From NCBI GenBank assembly GCA_021186555.1, contig JAJKFL010000006.1:34221478-34285477 (forward strand): a stretch of DNA of 64,000 bases, given 5' to 3'. This document shows, piece after piece, positions 1-13,000 of the stretch (its first letter is position 1; each line of letters begins with the position of its first letter). Position numbers and translations under genes: made by a program. The notes under the pieces were generated by a model, which had not been told where the DNA came from, made no database searches, and was given only the letters and a program-made list of their open reading frames with translations. This DNA comes from Reticulitermes speratus. Its lineage: Eukaryota > Arthropoda > Insecta > Blattodea > Rhinotermitidae.

Positions 1-690
1 AAAAACCCTCTTTGGAATTCTAGTGTGAAATCAAGGACTATCCTTTCCTTGGACAAAGTGTAGTTATGGGTTTGCTACCATTTGGATCAACATGCTTGTG
101 TGAAAAAATTTTTCTGCCATGGCATTAATGAAGATCAGACAGAGAAACTGCCGGCAGCTGGAATCAGACTTGATACTCACTGTCAGTACTGTGCCACCTA
201 GAATCAAGTAGCTGATGTCATCAAAACAGTCTCACATCTGTCATTAACATGGAAGTGGTATGAAAATATTTTAGGTCTATTTCATACTTTTATTACTTAT
301 TTTATTTTGATGATTTAGTATTACATTCAAGTGCTGTACAATGAATGTCAACTGTACAAAACGTTAAATTAGATAAGTTGAAATTGCAAAATTTGAGGTT
401 TCCACAGCGTTGTTGTTTCACTGGTTAGCAGGTTTGAAGACTTCAAACCCGCCAACCAGCGAATTGTCCTAGAAGACCAGGATCCTCAAAACGGACATTG
501 TCTCTTATTAATATTTTCAGTACCTAGTTGTATGCACACATGTTTTTTGTGATAGTGTTAAATGCAGAAAAAAAGTTTGAAAAGCACTGCTTCATAGTCA
601 AAGTACAGAGAAACTTTGTCCCATAAGCTTTCTTATAATTATGATTACATGTATTCATGTATTAACTTGCTGCTTATATCATTTTCATAG
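1..690 (+). other. Intron of the FAS-like gene, no recognised content
   Basis: AT-rich sequence ending in a good acceptor (tcatag). No exon, repeat or ORF that I can assign. The upstream KS exons must lie before position 1. Confidence 0.6.
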
Positions 691-929
691 CTGATGGCTA
701 TGTGCGGAGTGAGGCCATCTGTGTTGTGTTCCTGCAGAAGGCTCGTGATGCAAAGCGAGTCTATGCTACAGTGGTGAATGCCAAGACTAATGTCGATGGC
801 TACAAGAATGAGGGAATATTACACCCCTCTGGAGAAATGCACAAAGTGTTGCTGGAACAGTGCTATCATGAGTGTGGTGCTGATACCAACTTACTAGAAT
901 ATGTTGAAGCACACGGAACTGGGACAAAA
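691..929 (+). CDS. FAS-like exon 1 in window: ketosynthase, first catalytic His
   Basis: Acceptor AG at 689-690 and donor GTATGT at 930. The first codon is split: the G of an Ala codon comes from the exon upstream of the window. The peptide runs from ADGYVRSEAICVVFLQKA to EAHGTGTK and is the middle to C-terminal part of a FAS ketosynthase. The His codon of EAHGTGT is at 912-914. The exon carrying the active-site Cys lies before position 1. Confidence 0.93.
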
Positions 930-3900
930 GTATGTTTTGGTCAGGGATAACATAGCTCACTTTCCTGTATTTAATGAATCACATATTAATAAACTAGGCA
1001 TCAGAGGCTCTGAGTTCTGTACCTTGTCAGATCTTTTTTGCACATTGAGGTCCTTTAACTCTGGGAGGCATTAGACTTGATCTTTACTCTCTGTGTTCCT
1101 GTTACTGGGAGCAGCGAAGAGTGTTGTTTTGTAGCTGTGATACTGACATGTCAAAAAAAGAATGCTGCTCTCTCTCAGTAATAACTCACTTGTGATTAGA
1201 AGAATCATACAAATGCTAAGCCTGATGTATGCTTTTATGCTATGTATCAAAATGTGTTTATGTTAAGCTGGAAGTTTTGTTCCAGTGGTAATTGTAATTT
1301 TAAACCTTTCAGAATTCTGACCACAAAATCTTTATTTTTCTCAGTATCAATATGACCTTATCTTCCAAATAAGTGGTCATACATTTCCATATGTGCTTCC
1401 CTACACAGAGTGATTCATATAGAATGCCCGGGTCATTGAGGCCTACAATTTTGTAACACATGCATGGAATGAAATGAAACTAAGGTGCCACTCACAGGAA
1501 TTCACGGTGAACTGGATGAACAGGCAGTGCTTCTGAAGCAAGTTCCATCTGCTTTCAATCATTCATTAAAGATTTACAGACAAAAACGACCTGGGCATTC
1601 CGTATGAATCACTCTGTATATACTGTACAATTTCAAATGATAGACAACAAAATTATATCATAAATAACCACAAGATAGCAGAGGATGCACAATCTGTTGC
1701 TGGCTTTTTACATGTTAAGTCTTGAACCGTGATATTGTTCATGTATTTTCATGATTCTTTGTGAGTCTGGGTATACTTACCCAGCATTGTGCTATCAGTG
1801 CTTAGATATATGAAATACTTTCACAGAAATTGTTAGAATGTAAGAGTATAATTCCATGGTTTTCCTGAAAATATGGTCAAGTAAGAGACATGAATCATGA
1901 AATTTTCCTTAAGAGACAAGTCTTCTTGGATATGGTGTTGTGTTATCACAACCCAGAAGTCTCACATCTTGGGCACCACTGCTGTGAGAATGTAAAATCT
2001 TGAAGTTTTCCTTATTTAAACAGTCAAATAAAACTGAATTACATTACTAACACACAGTATTTCTGCATTTCATGACACAGTTAAATTCTGACATAAGTAC
2101 ATTACTGCATAGTCATGTACAGTTGTTTCTTCTTGTGCTGACAAGTGATGTGCAGTCACTTAACTCTCTTTTCCATGTTATAACAGGATTGTTTCTGTTG
2201 TGAGATGAACAGCTGTTCCAATTGCAGGTTGGTGATGCTGAAGAACTGAAAGCGATAACCCTAGCATTCTGTAAAGATAGGAAGACGCCACTTCTGATAG
2301 GGTCAGTCAAGTCCAACATGGGGCACCCTGAACCAGCATCAGGTCTTTGTGGTGTCACCAAAGTGATCATTGCCATGGAGACTGGCTTCATCCCTCCAAA
2401 TCTGCACTACAAGAACCCTAGTGAGGGTGTGGAGTCACTTGTAAACGGACAGTTGAAGGTGAATGTTTATATCACACCAGAATGCCTTCAAAGCATCTTT
2501 ATACTCTCATACACATAATGAAATAATGCTGTGTCTTAATTTATTTAACCCATTTTATTGCTGTGCATTGAAGTGTTCTGGTACACACAAAATCTTGCTG
2601 TTCCTCATAGAAATGTTGTGCCATTTTCTGTATCAATAACTGTATATTCTGAGCAATTCTATAAAGATGCAAGACTTCACAGTAAGAACTTGTTGCATGT
2701 ACTTATAGATAGGCCAACAGGAACTATCAGTTTAGTGGTTCGAATGGGTACATAGCTACTTCATAATCTTACATATTTAACATGCTTGTGAAAATTGAAC
2801 TGCAGTTTTTACATTGTACAATGTAGTTACTGCCAGAAATATTAGGTCTTCTGTCATTTTCAAGCAACAAGTTTACTGTAATCAAGTATTTTATGACAGT
2901 TTTGGACATAATTGTTATTGTATTTATCACCCTTGAAATAGAATACTCCATTAGGTTTGAGGTTCTCACAGCAGTGAGTACTGAGATCATGGGCCTGTGA
3001 AATATGACCCCATGAAGTCAGTAGATGGGTACCAGCATTTCAGAGGAACTTGCTCTCTCCAACTTCAGGTGTCCTTAACTGAAGCCCTAGTTTTAATCCA
3101 CAGTGGCATCTGGTTGTACAGTTGAGACACTGCAGATGCAGGCAATACTAGGCTGCACCAAACACTGTAGTTCCAAATTAGCAGGGACTGTTCTCTATCC
3201 TGTTGTTTTGAATAGCAGAAAACTGCCTATTAGGCCTCAATATAGAAACCACATTTCTTTATTCTGAACAACCAGAACTTAAGAAAGTTTTTTCTCCACA
3301 AATAGACATCAAGTGTTTCTTTTTGTAGGTGGTGACTGAGAAGGTTCCTTGGACTGGCAGTCTTGCAGGTATTAATTCACTTGGATTTGGAGGAACAAAT
3401 GCCCACATTGTACTACAGCACAATCGAAAGAACAAAGTAAATGGTGGTGCTCCTGCTGACCTTATTCCTCGACTTGTAATTGCATCTGGACGCACAGAGG
3501 AGGCAGTCAATGTCATCCTGAAAGATGTAAGTATCCTTGTATTTACTGCATCATGTTGGAGTTAATATACAATAGCATATGCATCATTAGGTTTCTGAAT
3601 GCCGATTACGGAGATGGAGTAGTTGGTCTCTGAAACATGAGTTGATTTGAAAAACTTGATGCAGCTGTCAGCCTAAAAAGATTTTATTCAGATTTGTCAC
3701 CCTGAAAGCTTCAAGATATGCAGGTAATATAGTTAATGGTAATAATCTGAAATAGTACTTTTGAGAGTTCCCTTTCTTGGACATCTTGGACATCCTGAAA
3801 TATCAGTAACAAACTGCCAATTGATGCCGTGCAACATCCCAGAAGAGAGAAATTATTAACTACAGCACAGCAAAAGCCTAAAATTCCCATACCTTCTGCC

Positions 3901-6900
3901 AGCATTCACATACTTCATATATTAGACCTCATAACGTCCTGTACACTTTATGGTTATTAAGATGCTCTGTAGTAATTGAAATTCAGTGCTATGTTTCTGT
4001 TGAATCTACATGCAGTTTGAGAGCCGCCCAGTTGATGCAGAATTTGTGCGCCTGATACATGATCTGCAGTCAACAGAAATTATTGGCCACAAGTATCGTG
4101 GGTACACCCTTCTTCCACAGGATGGCAGGGACATGAGGAGTATTAAAGTAAGTGTGCAGTTGAGTGCTGTGATATGGTAATATGGGAAACCCCTTTTGGT
4201 ATTGCTGACAGTAATTGTAAAAGTAATGCAAGCAGCAATATATTATCCCATTAAAATAATAAAGACAGCACTAAAAAGTACAGAGGAAAACAAATAAAAA
4301 ATAACTTACTTTGCCAAAAAAAATGAAATTCACAGTTAATGATTGGATAAAATCAAAGAGCACAGATAACCACCAATGTCAGAAAGTGAAATGATGCAGA
4401 GGCTTTAATATAAATAATAGTATAATATCTGGAGTACCATTTTATATTGTACATATACAGCAAAATTCCATTAATCTTATGTCTTATAATTCAGAGATCC
4501 TTATAATCTGGCACTTGAGGAGAGTAGTCCCAAGACCGGAAGTTTTGCTTTTTACCAGAAAAAAGCTTCATCAGTGAAACATGCAGATCTCAGGGACATG
4601 TTCAAAAAGGGCTCTAAGATTGTCTGTACATCAACTGTTGTGATATATCCTGACCCCTTGTCTCCTACTCCATCAAGTTCTTAACAGCTATGAAGACTCC
4701 AGAAATCAAAAAGCAGGAATAGAAAGGAAAAGAAACCAGATAGCAGATGGAGGAAGAGAATTGGGGGGGGGGGGGGGGGGGGGGAAGAGCAGCTAGAACC
4801 GGAGGAAAGAAGGAGAATGATAGAAACAGATGCAGCTAAAGGAAAAGCAGCACTGGGAAATGGGAGAACGTGGAACAGGAAGAGGGACTGTTATTTTTAA
4901 ATGAACTCTTTTACAAATAATTTAATCAACTCCTGAAGGTGGCTGTTTACATCTGAAACATGAAGCAGGATATAATGAAAATGAAATGTCTAGTTGCACT
5001 GACAGTACTTGTGTTTATCTGTATTCCAGGAAAGAAATTTATCCACACACTAGTATATTAGATATCTCAGACTACTTATAAGGCAGAGATTTGTATATTG
5101 TGTGGTGGTAGTTTCTTGAAATTTATATCATGTTTTGTGTAATGACATGCTATCGCAGCCAGCTAATTTTCTAATATTCAGGAGACATTGGATACTCTTG
5201 TTAAGTATAATATGAAATTTTTATTACCAGAGTCAGCATGTTATCAATATCCATTAACATTTTGAAGACATAACCTCAATCATTATTTATTTTCAGTACT
5301 ATCCCGGAAGCAAGAGGCCAGTCTGGTTTGTGTTTACTGGTGTAGGTTCCCAGTGGCCAGGTATGGGGAAATCCCTCCTTAAATTCCCTGTTTTTATGTC
5401 TGCCATTGAGAAGTGCCAAGAAGCTCTGAAGCCTTATGGTGTGGATGTGATCAATATCATAACATCTGATGATCCCAGAATCTTTAATAACATCGTGAAT
5501 TGCTTTGTGGGCATTGCAGCTTGCCAGGTATGTATTCTGAAGCAAGTGATTAATCTTGCTTCACAATTGTCTAAAATATTGTGGCAGAAATTGTAAAACG
5601 TTCCTTCAGATCACTGTTTGTGAATGTCAAGTCCATGTATCCGGAGAAGTCTAGGTTGGCTGACATGTCTGATTGCATGTGTTTAACCTTCTTCAATGAA
5701 TGACTTTACACAAACTTGTTACCACCTAATTTTAAGATTCCTATTGAATATGGGTGTGTCTTATCTACCAATGATAGTAGGTGCAGTTGGAGTCTGGTAG
5801 ATACAGTAAAGAAAAGGAAGTCCCACTGTCATTTAATTAAATTCTTGAACTACTTCTTTGTTAATGAATATGGTACATTGTATCTTATATAATTTCTTTC
5901 ATTCATTATTCTCCAGCACTTCCTTTCTAGTCTGTTCTATACGCAACTGCACATGGTTAGTACAGCATGAACAGCCTCTTTCCACCACTTATTTGCTACT
6001 TTATTACTATTTACTGCATAAAGTGATCAGTATATGATGACCTGTTAGTAAATAACAGAACGTTAGTCAACATATAGTCATGTGAATTTTCTTATAAATG
6101 AGCAGTTTATTTTTCAGTACATTTTGTTTCTTTTATAAATTCCTCCAAAAAATACAAACAACAGTTTAAGCCATGTTTGTCTGATGTAGATAGGGTTGGT
6201 AGACATCATGCAGGCAGTGGGAATTGAGCCTGAGGGCATTGTAGGCCTGTCACTGGGAGATTTGGGCTGCAGTTATATCAATGGCTGCTTCTCTGCTGAG
6301 CAGGTGGTACTAGCAGCCTATTACTGTGGTCTTGCAGGCCTAGAATCAGAGTTCATCAAGGGCTCAATGGCTGCAGTTGGTAAGTCTTCATGTTTCAGGC
6401 ACATTGTACAGTGTAATCACAATTAAAATACTTTTATATTGTGTTAGGGTTCATAATGTTGAAGACTGTTTTTATAAGAATTACTTTTAATAACAGACAT
6501 TGTGTTTAGAATTATATAAAGTTTGCCATTGATTCATACAGATGTTGATAATTTTATGGCAATTATTATGTTCTTGCACACTGGAATTGTATTCCATATT
6601 CTATTTTGTGTTGCTGTATGTTGTGCTGTGTGTGTGTTTTTGTTGTATTGTAAACTAGGACGATTTCCACATCCACATGAGTTTGTACTCCCGGTAGCAT
6701 TAATGGAAAATGAATAAAATGAAATGAAATGAAATGTGTCTGCCAGCAGTAATAACTGCAATAATTTGATTGTACAGTATTCAGTTGAAAAATTGACCCA
6801 GGATTTTGATGCTTTAAATTGCATTTGAGAGATTGTGGTACATGGTCATGACACAAGCTGTCATGATTGAGGTTTTTTATAGTTTTTGTCAGCCCCTCCA

Positions 6901-7027
6901 GGCAAATACTAGGATAGTACCTAAAATTAGACTACATCTGCTTTCTTCCACATCCTTTCCAAGTAATTATTCACAAATTTCCCTACCATTCAATGTTATA
7001 TAGTCTGGAGTTTCTGTCATTAAGTAC

Positions 7028-7062
<35 letters not shown>

Positions 7063-10000
7063 AAAGAGTGAAAATTTAGTTTATGCTTATAATGTGTCAT
7101 TTACCATGGATTGAAAATATAAAAGAAAAATTAATTGTTGCAATCAATGTGATAAAGTATTTTCATGATACATGGTAGTGTTGGGGGACTTTTATCTAAA
7201 ATTCAAATATTCTGTAACGATTTCTGAAGAATCTTGAAAATGTTTACATAAATGCTGTATGATATGAGTTTTGGCCTGCTAGACACCTATCATCTTGCAA
7301 TGGGTCAATCCACTATCCACTGATTCTTAACCAAATGCCTACACAGAGCTTCATAAACCTAGGCCACACTGACCTGTAATGTCATAAAATAAATACAGTA
7401 GAATCAAACTTGTTGCAATGGAACCAACCCATTCTGTTCTTATCAGTGATCCTGTTTTGCAGGTCTGGGAGCTCGGCAGGCCAAGAAATTGTGCCCACCT
7501 GACATTGAGGTGGCATACCTTATTGGGCGTAACTTCTGCATTTTGTCAGGACCAGCTGAGTCTATGAAGAAATTTATGGAAACACTGCAGGAGCAGGGTC
7601 TGTTTGCCATGGAGATGAACTGTGGCAACATTGCATATCACAGCAAGTACATAGCATCAGTTGGGCCTCTCCTACTCAAGTACCTGAAGCAGGTAAAGTA
7701 TGTTTGCTAGCTGCAAAATCTGATGATACATGTATGTATTTAGAATTTACATATTGAAGGTGATATTTAGAGAAGATATGAACTGGCTGTTAAAGGGATG
7801 GTGTTAGCAGTCTTTCACATTGGAGCTGATTCGTATGATTGTTATTACCTTTAACCAGTTACTGGATGCAACTGTGTGAGGCTTTTGTCCAGTGGCATGC
7901 CTTTGTATACATGGTTATGAACCTTTAGGTTCTATGAACATGGAGTTTATTGACCAAGTAACTCTCAGTATCCACTAAAAACCTTCATCATTGTAGGTAT
8001 ACAGATACATAGGTGAGTGGCTAATTTGCTTTTTGATTTATTAGTTACATAGAGAGTTAGACCAATAATTATTTACTTATACAATGAAATAATTAGTTTC
8101 AAGGAGTTCAGTATAGACAAACTCACTACACCAATGTTGTAAACACAACAAAACACTTTATTTTAATTTAATATTTCTCCTGCATGTTGCAGCTTACATA
8201 CCCTTATCAAGGATAACCGTATAAAAGCACTCATGGGCATACCTAAATATTTCAGTGTTTATAAATTTATGCATTCACATCATACATTTGAGTTGAAGTG
8301 TACGTTGAATTAAAAAGCTGGTTATTACCACACAGTGCTTTATTAATATGCAAAAGCATATACACAAGGCACAATTTTTATCAAACATTCCATTACATTA
8401 CCCTACATAAGTACAAAAGCATTATCAAACAGTAGGTTAGATCATTTGACATAAATATTATTCTTATACAACTCGCGGTTATGTCTGGAGAGTTATTTCT
8501 GCTGTGATTATGTTCCACATCCATATTAACAAGACATTGTAGTACATTATGTAATTTGGTTTCACAGAGTTTTCTGTTGACACTGGAGTTCTTCTCCTAC
8601 AGCCAGCTAATAAGTTTGAGTTAGTATCTTGGATTCTATTATGCATTGATTAAGACTATTATTTTGGACACTGTCCACTGTCCCAGTTTCTAGATCCACG
8701 AAATTTGATAAATTGTCTCTCGTTCTGTAATAAAGTGGTTTACAAAATAATAGTTGCCACTAATATGTTACACTTCTGTCAAAGAACTTTGAACTTAATC
8801 TGTCATTCATGTTGGTACCTGTGCAGGTGATCCCTGACCCAAAGCCTTGGCCCCATTGCTGGGTGAGCTGTGCAGTGCCACAGAGTGAATGGAACACTCC
8901 ACCAGTGACCCAACTCTCAGCTGAGTACCTCACAAACAACCTGCTGAATGTGGTGCATTTTGAGGACGCATCTCGGCTTATCCCAGTTAATGCCATTGCT
9001 ATTGAGATTGCTCCACATGGTCTCTTGCAGACCATCCTGGAAAATTCCCTCAACAAGGGCATTACCAACATTGCCCTTACACAATGTGATCACCCTGAGT
9101 GCACTGAGTGGCTCCTCACAACTTTGGGCAAGTGAGTATATTCTCAGTATTTGGGAATTATGTCATTAATGATCATCAATAGTGATTATATATAATATAA
9201 ATACTAATGACCAGATTTTCAGAATATGTCCAATGGATTTGATAGGAAAGATAGTTTAGAAAATGAAAGTGTGTATTATAAGCACATTCATATGAATATA
9301 TTTGCACATTTACTGATTTCTTCTTCAGTTTTAATGAGCATCACATTGAAAACAACATGTTGTGTGAGGCATTATTCATATCAGAAATTGCCAGTACTCA
9401 CGTTATAGATACACATTATAATCAGTATTGAGGTTTTGGAGTAACCCACTGCCTGTCTTCAGAATAGAAGAATGCATCTGCTAACCTGAAGATGGAGTCA
9501 GTGAGTTCTTCTACAACATCCATATGTTTCTACCAAATGCCATGATGTCACATAATTTGTATTTATTGACATATAACTAAAATCTGTTTGGACTCTTGAG
9601 TAACTGTAACTTGTCCTTTCAAATTCTGGTCAAAATTAAATTTGGTGAATACATTTTAAAGGTCAGTTAGTGGCATTTTATACATACAATTTTTCATCCA
9701 TTTTTGCTTTTCTTCTTATTTATTGCTATGTGTGTTTGTAGTAACATACTTGGTCTACATGTTATAGAAAACTTACTTTGTGTGAAATGTTAATAATTTG
9801 GGAAATGCATCAACTGAGTAACAAGTTTGGCATGTTCACTGTTTTTTGTTTAATTACCTTAAAAGCCATAGAACATTTCTGAAAAAAAAATTATCTAGCA
9901 TAAATGCATATTCCATGTTTCTCTAAAACTTCTGTTTGAAATGCTTTTGTCGCAATAAATATTTAGCAAGTTACATTTCAGTTACTTGCAAAAATATGCG

Positions 10001-13000
10001 TAGATTTTCATGACAGGTGCCTATTACTGTTCTCCCATTTTAACCAAAATAGAAGGTGTTGACAAGGTCCAATACAACTGTCCATTGCAGAATCTCATTA
10101 AAATCACAGAAAGTACTGCATGATAATTTTCACTGTGACAGATTGTATCAGCTGGGTTTACAGCCACAGCTGGCAAACTTGTATCCACTGGTACAATACC
10201 CAGTAAGCAGAGGAACCCCAATGATCTCACCCCTGGTCCGGTGGGAGCACTCAGAAGACTGGTATGTCATGTACCCCACAACAGAGGTAACTGCACTTTT
10301 TGATTAGTACTGAATTCAGAAGCTCTCAGCCTTAGACACAAAATACTGCTATATTTTATTAACTGCATGGAGCAGAATGCTGCTTGAGAAGCTAATACTT
10401 CATGAGTTGGTAAATAAATTCTGTACATTTGATGGAACCCAATGTTTCATTAGTGTGTTCACAAGAGCCTGTAACTGTTGCCTATACTGAGGTGCATAAA
10501 TGCAGTTCATTTTGCTATATCTGACTTTAACACAAAATATTATTCATGACATGTGCTTTTCTCACGTTGGTGACTATGGAGGATATCATGCTGTGTACTC
10601 TGGCATGTAACAATATTTCAGGCAAAAGCTTTCCTTTCTTTAAACAATTCATATGAGTGCAATACATTTTTTATTATATATGAGTGTCGAGTTTATATGT
10701 TATACAGTTTTGTAACTAAAGAACCTATAATGATTCTGGTCGTGTAAAGAGAATTCATCACAAAGTGATTACCATTTGTTTTCAGTGCTGAAGCAAAACC
10801 TTGAGAGACATAGATTTGAAGATGATCATGAGTTGAAAACAGTTGTGGCATGATGGATGATAACAAAGAACATGGACTTCTATTAACAGGGAACAGGAAA
10901 CCTCATCCCACGATATGACATATGCCTCCTTTATGGCAGGGGGCTATAAAAGTGTAGTGTGTTAGTAGTACAGTTAAATCTGAGCTTCCCTTCTTAGGAT
11001 TGAAAATAAATAAACTAAAATGAATGCATTGTAAACTTATTTTGTGACAGATCCTCATTCTGGAGAAAGCCGGTGTTAACAACCGGCTCGGTTAATAAGA
11101 GTTTGAACAATGTCGCAGGTCAGACTAAATTTCTTCACAGGCCAAATCTTTCCCACCTCTGTTCTCTAGTAAAGTACACAAATATATACCCTTATAGTGT
11201 ATTTTTCCCGTTTGTTATGTGTATCTGAATGCGGATTCTTTACTCAGAGTTACATGTCCCAGATCCCTGAATCTTTTTGACATCATTTCACTGTCACTAC
11301 TTTTTTGAGGTTAAGTTTTTGGACTGTTCTTTCAACTTGTTTCATACTATTACAGCCCAAAGTAAAATCTGGTGAACGATCAGTCACTATCTGCTTACAA
11401 GATGAATCAATGGAATATTTATCTGGACATACAATTGATGGCAGAAATCTGTTTCCTGCTGCAGGCTACCTTGTGAGTTCGATCAATTTATCGTTAACTT
11501 GTTTGCTATTTGCATGATTTTTTAACCTTCTGTGTGCAACATTGTGTGTCAAGACATCATAGATATTCAGATTTGAGGTGAATATTTGACCTTAGCATAG
11601 ATACAACAGGTTCTTCTGAGATACTGATGAGCATCTATGGCACTACATGCTTTTGTAATTCAGAAGATCTCTTTCATGAAGCAGAGTTTTTGAGAAACAA
11701 ATACTGTGCTTGCTCAACTAATGAAAAATTTCACACTTTTAATAGAAACCAAGGTTTTTTTGTTGTGTTTATAGAAGTCTGACACTGGTCTCCCTATTCT
11801 GACCTAAGTATGAGTAGATCCAGTCAGTACCTTCCTATTCTCTTTCTATGAGATTTATTTTGATACTGTCCTCCTGTGAACATGTAGGTCTTCCAACAGG
11901 CCTTGTTCCTTCCATTTAAAATCTATATGCTCTTTACTTTGGTACCATGAATGCTACATGTCCTGCCCCTTTCATCCCCCTTCATTTCATTGTTCTAATT
12001 ATACAGTTTACAGCAAGGAGTACAGATTATGCAGCTCCCCAGTATGCAGTTGTTTCCAACCTTCTCCCTCAGAATCTAAATGTCAAAAGATGTTTATTAC
12101 ATCCTACATAATTAAATCACTAAAAGGAGTTTTGAGTCCAAATATGTTAAGAAGTATTTACTTTGGAAAGTTTCAATCGCTATTGAGATATGGAATAATA
12201 TTTTTTTTTGGGGGGTGGGGAAGTAATAGTATAAAGGTATTTAGAATGCAAAAGAGGGTGCTGCGAATAATTAGTGGACTTGGCAAACAAGAATCATGTA
12301 GGCAAATATTTAAGGATTATAGAATCCTCACGGTCACTTCATTGTATATCCTTGAGGTGTTATGTTACATTAAAAAGTATAAAGCAGATTTGATGTAAAA
12401 TATGGATATTCATAGTTATAACACAAGAAGAAACTTGGATTTTCATGTCCAATTTTGCAGAACAGCATTACTTAAGAAAAGTGTGGTAAATATGGGGATT
12501 GAATTGTATAGCAAGGTGCCATACAGAATAAAAAACTCGGAGAGTTTTTTGGTTTTCAAAAAAGAAATGAAATCTTTTTTACTGGAACACTCCTTTTATA
12601 CAATAAATGAATTTGTTTGTTTTGATTAAATTGGAGGTTGTATGTAGAGATCATAAATTTTAACGGTATAGGGTTTGATCAAAATATTTGTTTTGGATCC
12701 CATTGCTATATATGAGCTGTAAATATTAGCCTGTGTCTACTTATTTACTTAAAGTAATATATTGTAAAGTGTTTTCGTATCATTGTACTGTTTGTACTTA
12801 TTCATCACTTTTATTATTTTAACAAATGTATGTAGTATGCTTGTAACTTTGTAGATTGCTGACTGACTTGTCCAAGTGTTACTATGTAGCAAACGGATGA
12901 AAATAAATACAATACAATACAATACAATACAATACAATACTAGCACAGCATGCCTTAACAGCTTTAGGGTGTATGCTGTATCCATATGAAAGTGGAGTTT

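Noticed and set aside
2113..2391. Open frame on the minus strand opposite FAS exon 2, and similar frames opposite exons 3, 5, 8, 15, 20 and 21.
   Set aside because: They are antisense shadows of well-supported exons and have no recognisable domain.
9486..9530. CTGAAGAT followed by GGAGTC, similar to the hammerhead-like motifs.
   Set aside because: No pairing partner for stem II and no GAAA block at the right distance.
10054..10141. Earlier AG acceptors before FAS exon 9 (for example at 10089-10090).
   Set aside because: They give a wrong phase or unrelated residues before LYQLGLQPQL; the acceptor at 10140-10141 fits phase and family.
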